From Planctomycetota bacterium (GTDB taxonomy: Bacteria > Planctomycetota > Phycisphaerae > UBA1845 > PWPN01), in the NCBI GenBank assembly GCA_022711465.1, contig JAKLEZ010000033.1:1-54153 (forward strand): a stretch of 54,153 nt of DNA, given 5' to 3'. Positions 34,100 to 43,674 of this stretch are shown piece after piece. A program made the position numbers and the translations under genes. How positions within the stretch are numbered: the stretch's first letter is position 1; every line of letters starts with the position of its first letter. Below the pieces are notes generated by a model. It was not told the origin of the DNA and did no database searches. It was given only the letters and a program-made list of their open reading frames with translations.

Positions 34100-36100
34100 A
34101 TGGCGGGGAATCCAGAACGTCTTGCTCAAGCCGTGCTCACGCTCGTCGCGCTGGTCAATCTGGCCGGGGCCGTCGAGGCCAGCCCCGCCGATCTCGCTCC
34201 AATCGCACTGACCGCGAACCGCAGCGGCACACTCTTGTTCGTGGCCGAGGCCAACGCCCGCCAGATCGCCGTCTTTGACCTGACCGCTCGGAATGTCCGG
34301 CAGACCATCGACACCTCCGGCCAACCCACCGGCCTGACCCTATCCCCGGACGAACAATGCTTGTACGTCACCTGCGAGGGACCCGAAGGCATCATCGACG
34401 CGATCGATCTGACCACCGGCCGCAAGACTCGGCAGCTTCGCGCCCGCCACACGCCTATGGCCCCGCTCCTTAGTGCGGACGGCAAGCTGCTCTTCGTGTG
34501 CAGCCGTTTCCGGAACAGCCTCCAGATCGTTGATCTGGAGACCGGCCAAATCGCCTCCCAGATTCCCGTCCTGCGCGAGCCCGTCGCGGCCGTGCTGGCC
34601 TTGGACGGCACACGCCTGCTGGTCGCCAACCACCTCCCGAGCGGCCCGGCCGACGGCGCCTTCATGGCCGCCGCCGTATCCGTGATCGACGTCGGGACCC
34701 GGAACACCACCGGCCTCGTCCAACTACCTAACGGCAGCATGAGCCTGCGTGGCATGTGCCTCTCGCCGGACGGCAAGCAGGCCTACGTGACCCATGTGCT
34801 CGCTCGCTATCAGGTGCCCACGACCCAACTCGATCGCGGCTGGATGAACACCAACGCCCTCAGCATCATCGATGTGGCCGCAGCCCGGCTGGTCAATACC
34901 GTTCTGCTGGATGACATTGACCTGGGAGCGGCCAATCCCTGGGGAGTCACTTGCACCGCTGACGGGCGATACCTCTGTGTCGCCCACGCCGGAACCCACG
35001 AGATCAGCGTCATCGACCGGGCCGGCCTGCTCGATCGACTGGCCAGGCTCGCCGCCGGGGAACGCGTCTCCGAGGTCTCCATCTCGCCGGTGGATGTGCC
35101 CGACGATCTCTCCTTCTTGACCGGCCTGCGCCGCCGGTTCCCGCTGGCCGGTAACGGGCCGCGGGGCCTGATCGCCGTCGGCACGAGGCTCTACGCCGCC
35201 GAGTATTTCAGCGACTCACTGGGCGAGATCGAGCTGAGCACCATGGCCGAGGCCGGCTCGGGCTCGCCGCTCCGGAAATCAACGCATGCAGCTCGAACGC
35301 CGCCCGGACCCCCCGATTCGCACCCGACCGGCGGGCTCCAGGGCCTCTCCCTGGCCCTGAAAACGACTGACGCGGACGGGCAGGTCAGGCAGGGCGGCCT
35401 GTGGTCGGCGGGCTTCAAGCGCCTGGGCTTGAGCGACCCGCCGCCGGGGCAGGCCCGCAGAGGCGAAATGCTCTTCAACGACGCCACAATCAGCTTTCAG
35501 CATTGGCAGAGTTGCGCCAGCTGTCATCCCGACGGGCGAACTGACGGCCCGAATTGGGACCTGCTGAACGACGGCATCGGCAACCCGAAGAACACCCGAA
35601 GCCTGCTGAAGTCTCCCCACACGCCGCCGGCCATGTCCCTGGGTGTCCGCGCGAACGCAGAGGTGGCGATCGCGGCCGGATTCCGCTTCATCCTCTTCAC
35701 CGACCGACCGAAGGAGGACCTCGACGCCGTAGACGACTACCTCCGCTCAATGAAGCCGGTCCCGAGTCCATACCTGGCCGGCGGCCAACTGAGCCCTGCG
35801 GCCGAGCGCGGGCGCCAGGTCTTCGAGTCGGCCGGCTGTGCAGAATGCCATCCGTCGCCGCTCTACACCAACAACCGGTCGTACAACGTGGGTTCCGGCC
35901 TCGGGAGCCAAAAGGACCGCCTCTTCGACACGCCCACCCTGCTCGAGGTCTGGCGGACCGCTCCGTACCTGCACGACGGCCGGGCCGCCACCATGGAGGA
36001 GCTGTTCAACAAACACAACCCCGACGACCGCCACGGCCGCACGTCGGGCTTGTCGCCCGAAGACCTTGCCGCGATGGTGGAGTACGTGCTGTCGTTGTGA
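34100..36100 (+). CDS. Secreted YVTN beta-propeller / di-haem cytochrome c peroxidase-like protein
   Basis: This 666-residue exported protein has a signal peptide (1-30, VNLAGAVEAS). About six to seven propeller blades of the YncE/YVTN kind follow (LLFVAEANARQIAVFDL; ADGRYLCVAHAGTHEISVID). The C-terminal third is a di-haem cytochrome c peroxidase/MauG-like module with two CxxCH sites, CASCH and CAECH, and APYLHDGRAATMEELF near the end. It should act in the periplasm with covalent haem, passing electrons to or from an unknown partner. ATG 34100 was chosen over GTG 34091 because GTGGAG lies just upstream. It is convergent, 23 nt apart, with the HzsA-like cytochrome, which suggests a shared functional area. 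No haem-maturation genes are nearby. Confidence 0.82.
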   Translation: MAGNPERLAQAVLTLVALVNLAGAVEASPADLAPIALTANRSGTLLFVAEANARQIAVFDLTARNVRQTIDTSGQPTGLTLSPDEQCLYVTCEGPEGIIDAIDLTTGRKTRQLRARHTPMAPLLSADGKLLFVCSRFRNSLQIVDLETGQIASQIPVLREPVAAVLALDGTRLLVANHLPSGPADGAFMAAAVSVIDVGTRNTTGLVQLPNGSMSLRGMCLSPDGKQAYVTHVLARYQVPTTQLDRGWMNTNALSIIDVAAARLVNTVLLDDIDLGAANPWGVTCTADGRYLCVAHAGTHEISVIDRAGLLDRLARLAAGERVSEVSISPVDVPDDLSFLTGLRRRFPLAGNGPRGLIAVGTRLYAAEYFSDSLGEIELSTMAEAGSGSPLRKSTHAARTPPGPPDSHPTGGLQGLSLALKTTDADGQVRQGGLWSAGFKRLGLSDPPPGQARRGEMLFNDATISFQHWQSCASCHPDGRTDGPNWDLLNDGIGNPKNTRSLLKSPHTPPAMSLGVRANAEVAIAAGFRFILFTDRPKEDLDAVDDYLRSMKPVPSPYLAGGQLSPAAERGRQVFESAGCAECHPSPLYTNNRSYNVGSGLGSQKDRLFDTPTLLEVWRTAPYLHDGRAATMEELFNKHNPDDRHGRTSGLSPEDLAAMVEYVLSL

Positions 36101-36123
36101 CCGCCCGCAACGCGCCCCCCGCC

Positions 36124-38646
36124 TCACCTGCCCCGCATACCCCCCATGCCTCGGATTCGGCTCTCATCCCGCTGGCGAACGGTCGGCCGTTCCCGGGCCG
36201 CAATCCACTCCGCAATGTTCCGCTGCTCCTCCTCCTGCATGCCCTTCCGCTTGGCCAGAAAGTGCCTGTACTTGGCCACCTCCTCGTCGGACCAGGCGTT
36301 GGCCTCGAGGTAGTCGCCGCAGAAGGGAACCAGCAGGTCGATCCAACAGGCGATCTTGTCCCGTTCCTCGCGGGACAACTGCACTCCGTTGTGCCCTTCT
36401 TCCAGCAGGGTCATCAGCCCGCTCCTGGCGGCTCCGGCCGAGTACGGCGGCAGCATCGACGGCTCCGACTGGGCGCTGACCCAGTTCACCAGGTCGCTCG
36501 GCTGGCCCGCCCAGGTGTCCACGCAATCCAGCGTGCTCTGCGGCTTGATCCGGGTCAGGGCCAGGTAGGACTCCGCCCACTTCCGCTTGGCGGTGGCATC
36601 CAGGATCTCGTCGCCGCGCAGACTGAAGGCCCGCTTGGCCAGGTCATCTGCGGCCCCCGAACCCTCATCCATACCACTAGAAAACTCCCCTCGCCAGGGC
36701 GCCGGCGAAGCCAGGTTGTGGCAGCCGACGCAGTGACGGTCCAGAATGGGCTGGATCTCCTTGCGGTAGCTGAAGCCCCGCGGCGGTCCGTAGAAGCCCG
36801 TCAACCGCTCCAAGCCCGCCTTGATCGCCGCCGATGCGCCCGAGGCCCTCGCCCCAGCCACGGAGTTCTTCGACTCGTGGCAGCCCACGCAGCCCAGCCG
36901 TTCGCCCGGCTGCAGCGTCGACCAGCTCCGCATCGTCTGAACCACGTACCCCCGGTCGTCCACCGCCTGAAAGTACACCGGCGTCCGCGCCGGAACGGCG
37001 AACATGGCCGAGCCGTCCTCGTAAACCCGGGCCTCGCCGAGCACCGTCTTGGTATCCCACGAGCCGTTGCCGATCGACACCGGCGTGCACACCAGGGCTT
37101 CACCGGCCGGGCCCCGATTGCAGTTGTGGGCAATGCCCGCCGCCCGGTACTCCAACGCCACCACCCTCAACTTCTTGACCGTCCCCCGCGGAATACCAGC
37201 TAGGCCCTGACCGGCATAAACATCCTGCAGGAAGAAGACACCCTCCGACTGGCGATAGTCCACGGCGCTCGGCCGCACGTGCGGCACCGGCCGAGCAACC
37301 AGCGGCACCGGCTGGTTGCAGGAGATCGCCCCATCCCAGGCCAGCAACTCACGCCGGCCGTCCACGTCGAGCCAGTAGATCCCAAAAGGCACCTCCACCC
37401 CCCCGGGCTTGAACCCGACCAGAAACTCGGTCTCCCCGAGCGGATAGGGATACTGGAACTGGTCACCCTCCTGACCATAGCCGTCCACCCGGACCGCTTC
37501 GGTCGCCCGGACCGGGGCGATCAACTGGGCCCCGGCGTTCTCCTGACGCCCCTTGGCCGGATCGAGAAGGCCCAGCCAGCCCTTCTGAAGCGTGTGATGC
37601 CCGCTGAAAATGGCCACAATCCGGCCGCTGCCCTTCAACCCGCCTCCGGCGCCCGGAATCGCCCGGGCATGCAGGATCGAGGTCGGAAACCACGAGTTGT
37701 TCCCGTACACCTCGGTCTGACCCGTCCCGTCCGGGTACATCTGGAACAGCCCCTGCGGGTAGATCTGCCCGCGGTCGTTGTAGTCCCAGCGGGTGTACAG
37801 GATCCGACCGTCCGGCGCGACCGTCGGATAGTTGTCGTGAACCTGGTCAAAGGTGAGCCGGCGAAGATACCGCCCGTCACGATCGCAGGTGTACAGGTTG
37901 CTCACCTCGGTCCACCAGCAATCGACCGTCTGCACGCCGCGCGTGGAATTGAAGATCAGGTCGCCGTTCGGAGCGTAGACCCCCTCGTAATCCGCGAAAC
38001 CCAGCCCAAAGGTCAGTTGCCGGCTCTGGCCCTCGGCCAAATCCATCTCGTAGAGATGGTAGTCATCTTCCCGGTCCGACTTCTTCCAGGAGAACAGCAC
38101 GCGGCGACCGTCCCAGGAGACGTCCGGATCGCGGATGACCCCCTCCGGCTCGTCGAGCAGCGTCTCGACCTCGCCATACAGCCCCTTCATGGTGAGCAGG
38201 CAGAGACTCGCCCCGGGCACGAACTGCCGCTCGTTCTGCGCGTCCGACTGGCCCTCGGTATAGGCGTAGAAGGAGCCGCCGAGATCGTAGTGCTTGGTGA
38301 AGATGATCCGCGGCATCCCCGCAAGCAGCGTCCTGAGTCGCCCTGAACGCCGCCGGGCACAGGCCTGGAGATAGAGTTCATCCCAGCGCGGATCGCTCGC
38401 CGAAACGCCGTCCAGACCCTCGAGGGCGGCCCGCAACACCGCACCATCCGATCCGAGCTCAACCAGAACGGCCGTGATCACCTCTCGCGGGGAGCGACCT
38501 GAATCGATTCCGTCCTGCCGCCGCCAGTCGGCCGCGACCTCGGGAGGGGCCGCCTCCACAGCCGCTGATCCCCAAGCCGCGGAAGTCGCGCCGGCCGCTA
38601 GCAGGAACACCAGAACCACAGGGAAACGCCGCCGAATTGAACGCAT
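36124..38646 (-). CDS. Secreted PD40 propeller / di-haem c-type protein, HzsA-like architecture
   Basis: This 840-residue exported protein has a signal peptide (1-27, ATSAAWG). A propeller of TolB/PD40 blades follows, with repeated phrases such as VSWDGRRVLFSWKK and TVAPDGRILYTRWDY. A beta-barrel middle section (about 490-590) comes next, then a C-terminal part with two CxxCH haem sites (GCVGCHE near 595 and HCVGCHN near 660, the latter after EIQPILDR). The length and the order of domains resemble the alpha subunit of anammox hydrazine synthase (HzsA, about 810 residues) and its planctomycete relatives of unknown function. No HzsB or HzsC gene is present, so hydrazine synthesis is not implied. 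A promoter with a 50-nt leader lies upstream. The partner and substrate are unknown. Confidence 0.72.
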   Translation of the reverse strand: MRSIRRRFPVVLVFLLAAGATSAAWGSAAVEAAPPEVAADWRRQDGIDSGRSPREVITAVLVELGSDGAVLRAALEGLDGVSASDPRWDELYLQACARRRSGRLRTLLAGMPRIIFTKHYDLGGSFYAYTEGQSDAQNERQFVPGASLCLLTMKGLYGEVETLLDEPEGVIRDPDVSWDGRRVLFSWKKSDREDDYHLYEMDLAEGQSRQLTFGLGFADYEGVYAPNGDLIFNSTRGVQTVDCWWTEVSNLYTCDRDGRYLRRLTFDQVHDNYPTVAPDGRILYTRWDYNDRGQIYPQGLFQMYPDGTGQTEVYGNNSWFPTSILHARAIPGAGGGLKGSGRIVAIFSGHHTLQKGWLGLLDPAKGRQENAGAQLIAPVRATEAVRVDGYGQEGDQFQYPYPLGETEFLVGFKPGGVEVPFGIYWLDVDGRRELLAWDGAISCNQPVPLVARPVPHVRPSAVDYRQSEGVFFLQDVYAGQGLAGIPRGTVKKLRVVALEYRAAGIAHNCNRGPAGEALVCTPVSIGNGSWDTKTVLGEARVYEDGSAMFAVPARTPVYFQAVDDRGYVVQTMRSWSTLQPGERLGCVGCHESKNSVAGARASGASAAIKAGLERLTGFYGPPRGFSYRKEIQPILDRHCVGCHNLASPAPWRGEFSSGMDEGSGAADDLAKRAFSLRGDEILDATAKRKWAESYLALTRIKPQSTLDCVDTWAGQPSDLVNWVSAQSEPSMLPPYSAGAARSGLMTLLEEGHNGVQLSREERDKIACWIDLLVPFCGDYLEANAWSDEEVAKYRHFLAKRKGMQEEEQRNIAEWIAARERPTVRQRDESRIRGMGGMRGR

Positions 38647-38693
38647 GGATGAACCCGCCAGCCGTGTACCCCTCAGAAGGCACCAGCACCTCC

Positions 38694-38722
38694 ATCATAA
38701 TGCCCAACCACACCTCGGTGAA
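38694..38722 (-). promoter_or_regulatory. Promoter of the HzsA-like gene
   Basis: The minus strand reads TTCACC (38722-38717), a 17-nt spacer and TATGAT (38699-38694). The leader to the ATG at 38646 would be about 40 nt. Confidence 0.5.
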
Positions 38723-38786
38723 GCCCCACCCGGGAACAACCACGCTCGAACCTCGTTGACCGCGGCCAAGCCGGACGGAACGAGCC

Positions 38787-40784
38787 CTATGCCTCCAGGT
38801 TGAGCCACATGAGGTCGTCCACGCTCAACTCAATGTCCAGGGCGGGCAGCGATGTGCGCGTCTCGGCCAGCGTCCGCGGCCCGATCAGTGCGAAGGTCGG
38901 AAACGGCTGACAGAGCACGTAGGCCAGGGCGACGTTGATCACCGGAACCTCCAGCTTCTCGGCCAGCCGCCGGGCGCGCCTCAGCCGTTCGAAGTTGTCC
39001 TCGCAATACCAGCAGCGAACTAGCTCACGGTCACTACGATCCTCGGGCCGGGCGCGATGGAAAAACCCCCGCGCCTGGCTCGACCAGGCCATCAGCGGCG
39101 TTTGCGTGGCCGCGTGCCAGGTCCTTGCGGCCAGATCCGAGGCCGACAGGCAATCCGGCCAGACCGGCTGCACCATTCGGGCCAGGCTGAACTGGTTGCT
39201 GACCACGGAGATGCCGTCCAGGTCTCGATCGTTGGCGTAGTCGTTGGCCGCGTCGATCCGCTCAATCGACCAGTTGGACACGCCGAAGACCCGGAGGTGC
39301 CCGGCAGCCTTGTGCTCGTTCAACACGCCGATGAACTCGTCTACCCCTACATCCGCGTTGTCGCGGTGGAGCATGTAGACATCGATGTAGTCCGTCTGCA
39401 GCCGCTCCAGGCTCTCCACGATCTGCCGGCCGACGTCCTTCGGCGTGCACCAGGGAGTGTGGCCACCCTTGTCCAGGATCACCACCTCCTCACGAACGCC
39501 GCGATGACGCAGCCAGCAGCCGAGCAGACGTTCACACACCCCGCCCCCGTAGACGTGTGCAGTGTCGAAACTGTTGCCGCCCCGCTCGAAGAAGTCGTCA
39601 AACATGACCGCCGCATGAGGCATGGTCGTCTGGTGGTCAACCCCCATGACCAGCCGGGAGACCGGGCCGTCCACGCCGGAAACGTGCCCGTACTTCATGT
39701 TGTGGACCGCGCGGCGCTTCAGCGACCGCCGATGAACCGGATGCTTGCCGGCCTCCGGCTGCTCGGAATGATAGACCAGCCCAATCGACGCCCGCCAGCG
39801 GTCCAGAGTCTTCATGTTGCCCAGCGTGTCCGCCCAGGTCATGGCCGGGCTGGACGCCTGGCGACTGCGGAGATGCTCCGCCACGGTGTCCGCCTCAATG
39901 GCATAAAGCCAGCCTGGCGTCTCGACGCGGATCTCCTGGGGCCTCGGCTCACCGTCCCGCTGAAGGAGGATAATAGAGGTTCCGCCCTCTACATGGATGA
40001 CCCAGGGCTGGGGCACGAGGATATGCCCCTCCGAGCCGAAGACCCGCACGACGTTCTCCTGGTTCACCAGGATGCCGGCGGCCAGGCTGGCCAGAATGCC
40101 TCCCGGAAAGCTCAGCGACGCCAACGCCCACGCGTCCGTGCCGGTCTCGCACAGGTGGCCGGTGCCCTTGACCTCGGCCGGCTCGGCGAAATCCTGCCCG
40201 CCGGCGACACCGGCGATCAGGCGGGCCATCGACGTGCAGTAGCAGCCCACGTCCAGAATGCCGCCGCCACCCAGCTCGTTCGCACAGATCCGGCCGGTCT
40301 CGTCGAAGTCGGCTCTGAAGCTGAAGGTGGCTTGAATCACGCGGACCTCGCCGATCGCCTTCGAGCGGATCAGTTCGATCAGCTTGGCAGTCTGCGGATG
40401 GCAGCGGTACATGAACGCTTCCATGAGGAAAACATCGTGCTCGCGAGCCGCCTCGACGACCGCCATGGCCTCGGCATGGTTGAGGGTCAGCGGCTTCTCG
40501 CACAGGATGTGCTTGCCCGCTTCGGCGGCCTTGATCGCCCACTCGGCATGCATCGGATGAGGCGTGGCAATGTACACGGCCTGAACGTCCGGATCGGCCA
40601 GCAGGGCCTCGTAACTGCCGTGCCGATGCGGAACATGATGCTGCTCGCCAAAATGCTCGGCCGCGGATGGGGTGCGGCTGCCCACGGCGACCAGGACGCC
40701 GGTTTCCGAATGGGCCAGGGCCCTGGCAAAGACCCCCGCGATTCGACCGGTGCTGAGGATGCCCCAGGCAAGTCTGTCCGCCAT
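38787..40784 (-). CDS. Fused Gfo/Idh/MocA oxidoreductase and aldo/keto reductase
   Basis: One 665-residue chain carries two complete oxidoreductases. The N-terminal half (1-335) is a Gfo/Idh/MocA dehydrogenase: Rossmann loop GILSTGRIAG, TPHPMHAEW, the catalytic-region EKP (ILCEKPLTLNH) and ANELGGGGILDVGCY. The C-terminal half (about 345-665) is an aldo/keto reductase with NSFDTAHVYGGG, containing the catalytic Tyr, followed by ILDKGGH, YMLHRDN, GVSNWSIER and the closing ALIGPRTLAE. Both use NAD(P)H on sugars or cyclitols, so a two-step redox conversion, perhaps epimerisation through a keto intermediate, is plausible. The start at MADRLAWG was chosen because a promoter lies about 35 nt upstream and the upstream frame is odd. 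No sugar genes adjoin it. Confidence 0.85.
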   Translation of the reverse strand: MADRLAWGILSTGRIAGVFARALAHSETGVLVAVGSRTPSAAEHFGEQHHVPHRHGSYEALLADPDVQAVYIATPHPMHAEWAIKAAEAGKHILCEKPLTLNHAEAMAVVEAAREHDVFLMEAFMYRCHPQTAKLIELIRSKAIGEVRVIQATFSFRADFDETGRICANELGGGGILDVGCYCTSMARLIAGVAGGQDFAEPAEVKGTGHLCETGTDAWALASLSFPGGILASLAAGILVNQENVVRVFGSEGHILVPQPWVIHVEGGTSIILLQRDGEPRPQEIRVETPGWLYAIEADTVAEHLRSRQASSPAMTWADTLGNMKTLDRWRASIGLVYHSEQPEAGKHPVHRRSLKRRAVHNMKYGHVSGVDGPVSRLVMGVDHQTTMPHAAVMFDDFFERGGNSFDTAHVYGGGVCERLLGCWLRHRGVREEVVILDKGGHTPWCTPKDVGRQIVESLERLQTDYIDVYMLHRDNADVGVDEFIGVLNEHKAAGHLRVFGVSNWSIERIDAANDYANDRDLDGISVVSNQFSLARMVQPVWPDCLSASDLAARTWHAATQTPLMAWSSQARGFFHRARPEDRSDRELVRCWYCEDNFERLRRARRLAEKLEVPVINVALAYVLCQPFPTFALIGPRTLAETRTSLPALDIELSVDDLMWLNLEA

Positions 40785-40816
40785 GATCTCGGCTCCCAAC
40801 AAAGTCGCCCACAAAC

Positions 40817-40845
40817 ATCCTACCAGGCGGGCCATCCGCTGCCAG
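40817..40845 (-). promoter_or_regulatory. Promoter of the oxidoreductase fusion gene
   Basis: The minus strand reads CTGGCA (40845-40840), a 17-nt spacer and TAGGAT (40822-40817). It leaves a leader of about 25-30 nt and excludes the Met codons farther upstream. Confidence 0.5.
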
Positions 40846-40964
40846 TGGCAACTTGGCCCGCACCCAGCCCCGGCGGGGAATAAACCCGCTTGCACCCCGG
40901 CCGCTCTCCTCCCAACCTTCGCCCCAGATCCGCCCGCCCGCTCCTGCCTGTGTCAACAACCGCG

Positions 40965-40993
40965 TTGATCCGGCGGCAACCCCGCGTTACCAT
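40965..40993 (+). promoter_or_regulatory. Promoter of the sensor kinase gene
   Basis: TTGATC, a 17-nt spacer and TACCAT. The whole stretch 40785-41177 holds only this and the divergent promoter of the fusion gene, plus the sensor kinase leader. Confidence 0.55.
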
Positions 40994-41177
40994 CGGGGAA
41001 TCCGATCGCGGCGGCGGATGACTCCGTCTTCCGAGGTCGGCCGTGCCATCGGATCCCCTCGCGGACGGAAGGCTCAGAACCCGAAGTACGCGGGCCCACG
41101 GCAGGCACCACAGTCTACCGGCCAAACCCGGAGGGGAATCGACACCCGTGCCGCCGACTGACGACCAGGAAACCCCC

Positions 41178-43421
41178 GTGTCTCTGCACAGACCGCATGA
41201 TCAGAACCCAGCCACGAATCCCGGTCGCAAGCCGGCTGTCGACGAGACGACTCTGGCACGGTGGCATAGACTCGTCGAGTGGGTGGCTGACACCATCCGC
41301 ATGCCCGCAGCCCTCATCACCCAGGTCAGTCCGTCCCGACTGACCATCTGCGCGGCCAACCGGAGCCCGGACAGCCCCTACCAGGCTGGACAAGCCGTCG
41401 ACCCCAACACCGGTCGGTACTGCGAGGCGGTGATGGCCCGGCGAGCCATGCTGTCCGTTCCCGATGCACGGAGAGATCCGGCCTGGGTATCCACTCCCGG
41501 CGTCGATCCGGAAATGGTGTGTTACCTGGGCCTCCCCCTGCAGTGGCCCGACGGCGAACTCTTCGGCACCCTCTGCGTGCTGGACAGCCAAGGACACCCC
41601 GACCTGCTCCGCCACCAGGTACTGCTGGGCCGCTTCTCCACCGTCGTCGAAGCCGATCTGAAGCTCCTGCTCGTGGGCGAGCAGTATCGCGTCGCCAACC
41701 GGCGGCTCAATCTGATTGCCAAGACGGCGGCCGTCGTCGTCGGAGCGGCACCACTGGCCGAGCAGGCCAAAGAACTGGCCCGGCAAGTCCGCGCCGTTCT
41801 GGAAGCCGATGCCTGCGTGATCCGGGTGCTCGAAGACCAGGACTTGACCCTGCTGGCCAACGTCGGCGTGCCGGCGGAAGATATCCACCCACGCATGGAT
41901 CCCTCCCTGGGCATCGCGGGCGAAGTCATCGGCCACCGTCGCCAGATCTTCATCCCCGATGTGCGCGCCCACAAAGTGACCGCCCCGGTCGTGGATCAGC
42001 TCCCGCACTCCTACCATTTCACGTCGTACGCGGGCGTGCCCCTGTTCGTCGGCGATCGGGCCATCGGTATTCTGGGCCTCTTCTGGCAAACACAATGCCG
42101 CCAGTTCGGGCCGGACGATCTGCACCATCTCCAGGTCCTCGCCGACAACATCGCCGTTTCAATCGCCAATGCCCGCCTTCACGCACAAGTGGAACATCAG
42201 CGCGACCGGCTCGAGGCGGATATCAGCGAACGCAATCGCGTGGAGGCGGCGCTCACGGCCTCCGAGGCGAAGTACCGCCGACTACACGAGAGCATGATGG
42301 ATGCGTTCGTCAGTGCGCGGATTTCGGGGCGGATCCAGGAATCCAACCGGGCCTTCCGCGAAATGCTCGGATACACCGAGGAGGAGCTCTCTCAGCTCAC
42401 CTTCGCAGATCTGACCCCGACTCGATGGCACGCCGTCGAGGCTCGAATCGTCCGCGAACAGGTGCTGAAGCGGGGTTTCTCCGACGTCTATGAGAAGGAG
42501 TATCAAAGGAAGGACGGCACCGTCATCCCCGTCGAGCTCCGCACCTACCTGACCTCGGACGACCGCAGCCGACCCTCCGGAATGTGGGCCATCGTCCGCG
42601 ACATCACCGAACGAAAACGCGCTGAAGAGGAACTCCTCCGCCACCACGACCGCCTCGCCGAACTGGTGGAAGCGCGAACCCGGGAACTGGACCACTCTCG
42701 CGAGCAGCTGCGACGCACCGAACGGCTCGCATCCATCGGCACCCTGGCCGCGGGAATCGCCCACGAAATCAACAACCCCCTGGGCATGATGATGCTGAGC
42801 GCCGATCTGGCCCTGGGTAAAATCGACAAGCCGGATGTCGTCTGTGAACTGCTGCATCAGCTGAAGAACAACATCACCCGCTGCTCGCAGATCGTCCGCG
42901 ATGTGCTGGAATTCGCCCGCGACCGCTCCCCCCGCAAGGGCCCGGTCGATCTCAACGGGGCAGTCAACAGAGCCCTGGACTTTACCCGGGAGTACGCCAG
43001 GCAGCATGGCGTGACCATCGACGCCCGATTGGGCGAAAACATCGCCCCACTTCTCTCCCAGTCGACCGAGATCGAGCAGCTCGTGGTCAACCTGGTCCAC
43101 AACGCCGTCCAGGCCTGCCGCAGTACAGGACACGTGACCATCGAAACCCGCGACACCGATACCGCGGCCCACCTGACCGTCCGCGATGACGGCTGCGGCA
43201 TGGGCCCGGAGGCAATCGAACACGCTTTCGACCCGTTCTTCACCACTCGCCTGGGCCAAGGCGGTACCGGGCTGGGACTCAGCATCGTTCACGGAATCGT
43301 CACCAGCCACGGCGGAACCGTGAGAATCGAAAGCTCAATCGGAAAGGGGGCCACCTTCTTCGTCCAACTGCCCCACCCCCTCCCCGCCGATCTCGTGAAC
43401 ACCGATCCCACCCGACCTTGA
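41178..43421 (+). CDS. GAF-GAF-PAS hybrid-input sensor histidine kinase
   Basis: This soluble sensor kinase has 747 residues with the GTG at 41178. Two GAF domains (about 20-180 and 190-345) are followed by a short coiled coil, a PAS/PAC domain (about 365-485, ending VRDITERKRAEEEL), a dimerisation helix with phospho-His529 in GIAHEINNPLG, and the HATPase domain (LVVNLVHNAVQA, VRDDGCGMG, GTGLGLSIVHG). No membrane segment or signal peptide is present, so the signal is probably intracellular. No response-regulator gene is nearby, so it is an orphan. AGGA lies 8 nt before the GTG. Alternative GTG starts at 41043 and 41148 keep the same frame, and the first would add a Pro/Arg-rich tail. Confidence 0.85.
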   Translation: MSLHRPHDQNPATNPGRKPAVDETTLARWHRLVEWVADTIRMPAALITQVSPSRLTICAANRSPDSPYQAGQAVDPNTGRYCEAVMARRAMLSVPDARRDPAWVSTPGVDPEMVCYLGLPLQWPDGELFGTLCVLDSQGHPDLLRHQVLLGRFSTVVEADLKLLLVGEQYRVANRRLNLIAKTAAVVVGAAPLAEQAKELARQVRAVLEADACVIRVLEDQDLTLLANVGVPAEDIHPRMDPSLGIAGEVIGHRRQIFIPDVRAHKVTAPVVDQLPHSYHFTSYAGVPLFVGDRAIGILGLFWQTQCRQFGPDDLHHLQVLADNIAVSIANARLHAQVEHQRDRLEADISERNRVEAALTASEAKYRRLHESMMDAFVSARISGRIQESNRAFREMLGYTEEELSQLTFADLTPTRWHAVEARIVREQVLKRGFSDVYEKEYQRKDGTVIPVELRTYLTSDDRSRPSGMWAIVRDITERKRAEEELLRHHDRLAELVEARTRELDHSREQLRRTERLASIGTLAAGIAHEINNPLGMMMLSADLALGKIDKPDVVCELLHQLKNNITRCSQIVRDVLEFARDRSPRKGPVDLNGAVNRALDFTREYARQHGVTIDARLGENIAPLLSQSTEIEQLVVNLVHNAVQACRSTGHVTIETRDTDTAAHLTVRDDGCGMGPEAIEHAFDPFFTTRLGQGGTGLGLSIVHGIVTSHGGTVRIESSIGKGATFFVQLPHPLPADLVNTDPTRP

Positions 43422-43674
43422 CCGTCCCCGCAGACTCTGGCGTCAGAAGCACATCCGGATCCCCCAGGAAAGGCCGAGAGACGGGAACTCAAACACGCGA
43501 CGATCACGGTCACGCCGGCTCCATCGAAATGAGTCCGGCCCTCGACGCCCCCAGCCATCCCGGCTCCCAACCTGAAACCGACCTGCCGCCGAGCCGGCCG
43601 CCCCCTGTGGCCGAACAGCCTCCCATCGGGTACACTCACCGGTTGGACTCCAGGGGACGTGACGGCACATCGAT

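Noticed and set aside
35554..37203. Plus-strand frame of 549 codons across both cytochrome genes
   Set aside because: It spans the ends of two well-supported convergent genes and has no consistent protein character.
36124..38646. Functional hydrazine synthase
   Set aside because: Only an alpha-like architecture is present; beta and gamma subunits and anammox partners are absent.
39057..40883. Plus-strand frame of 608 codons opposite the oxidoreductase fusion
   Set aside because: Antisense shadow; all family motifs are on the minus strand.
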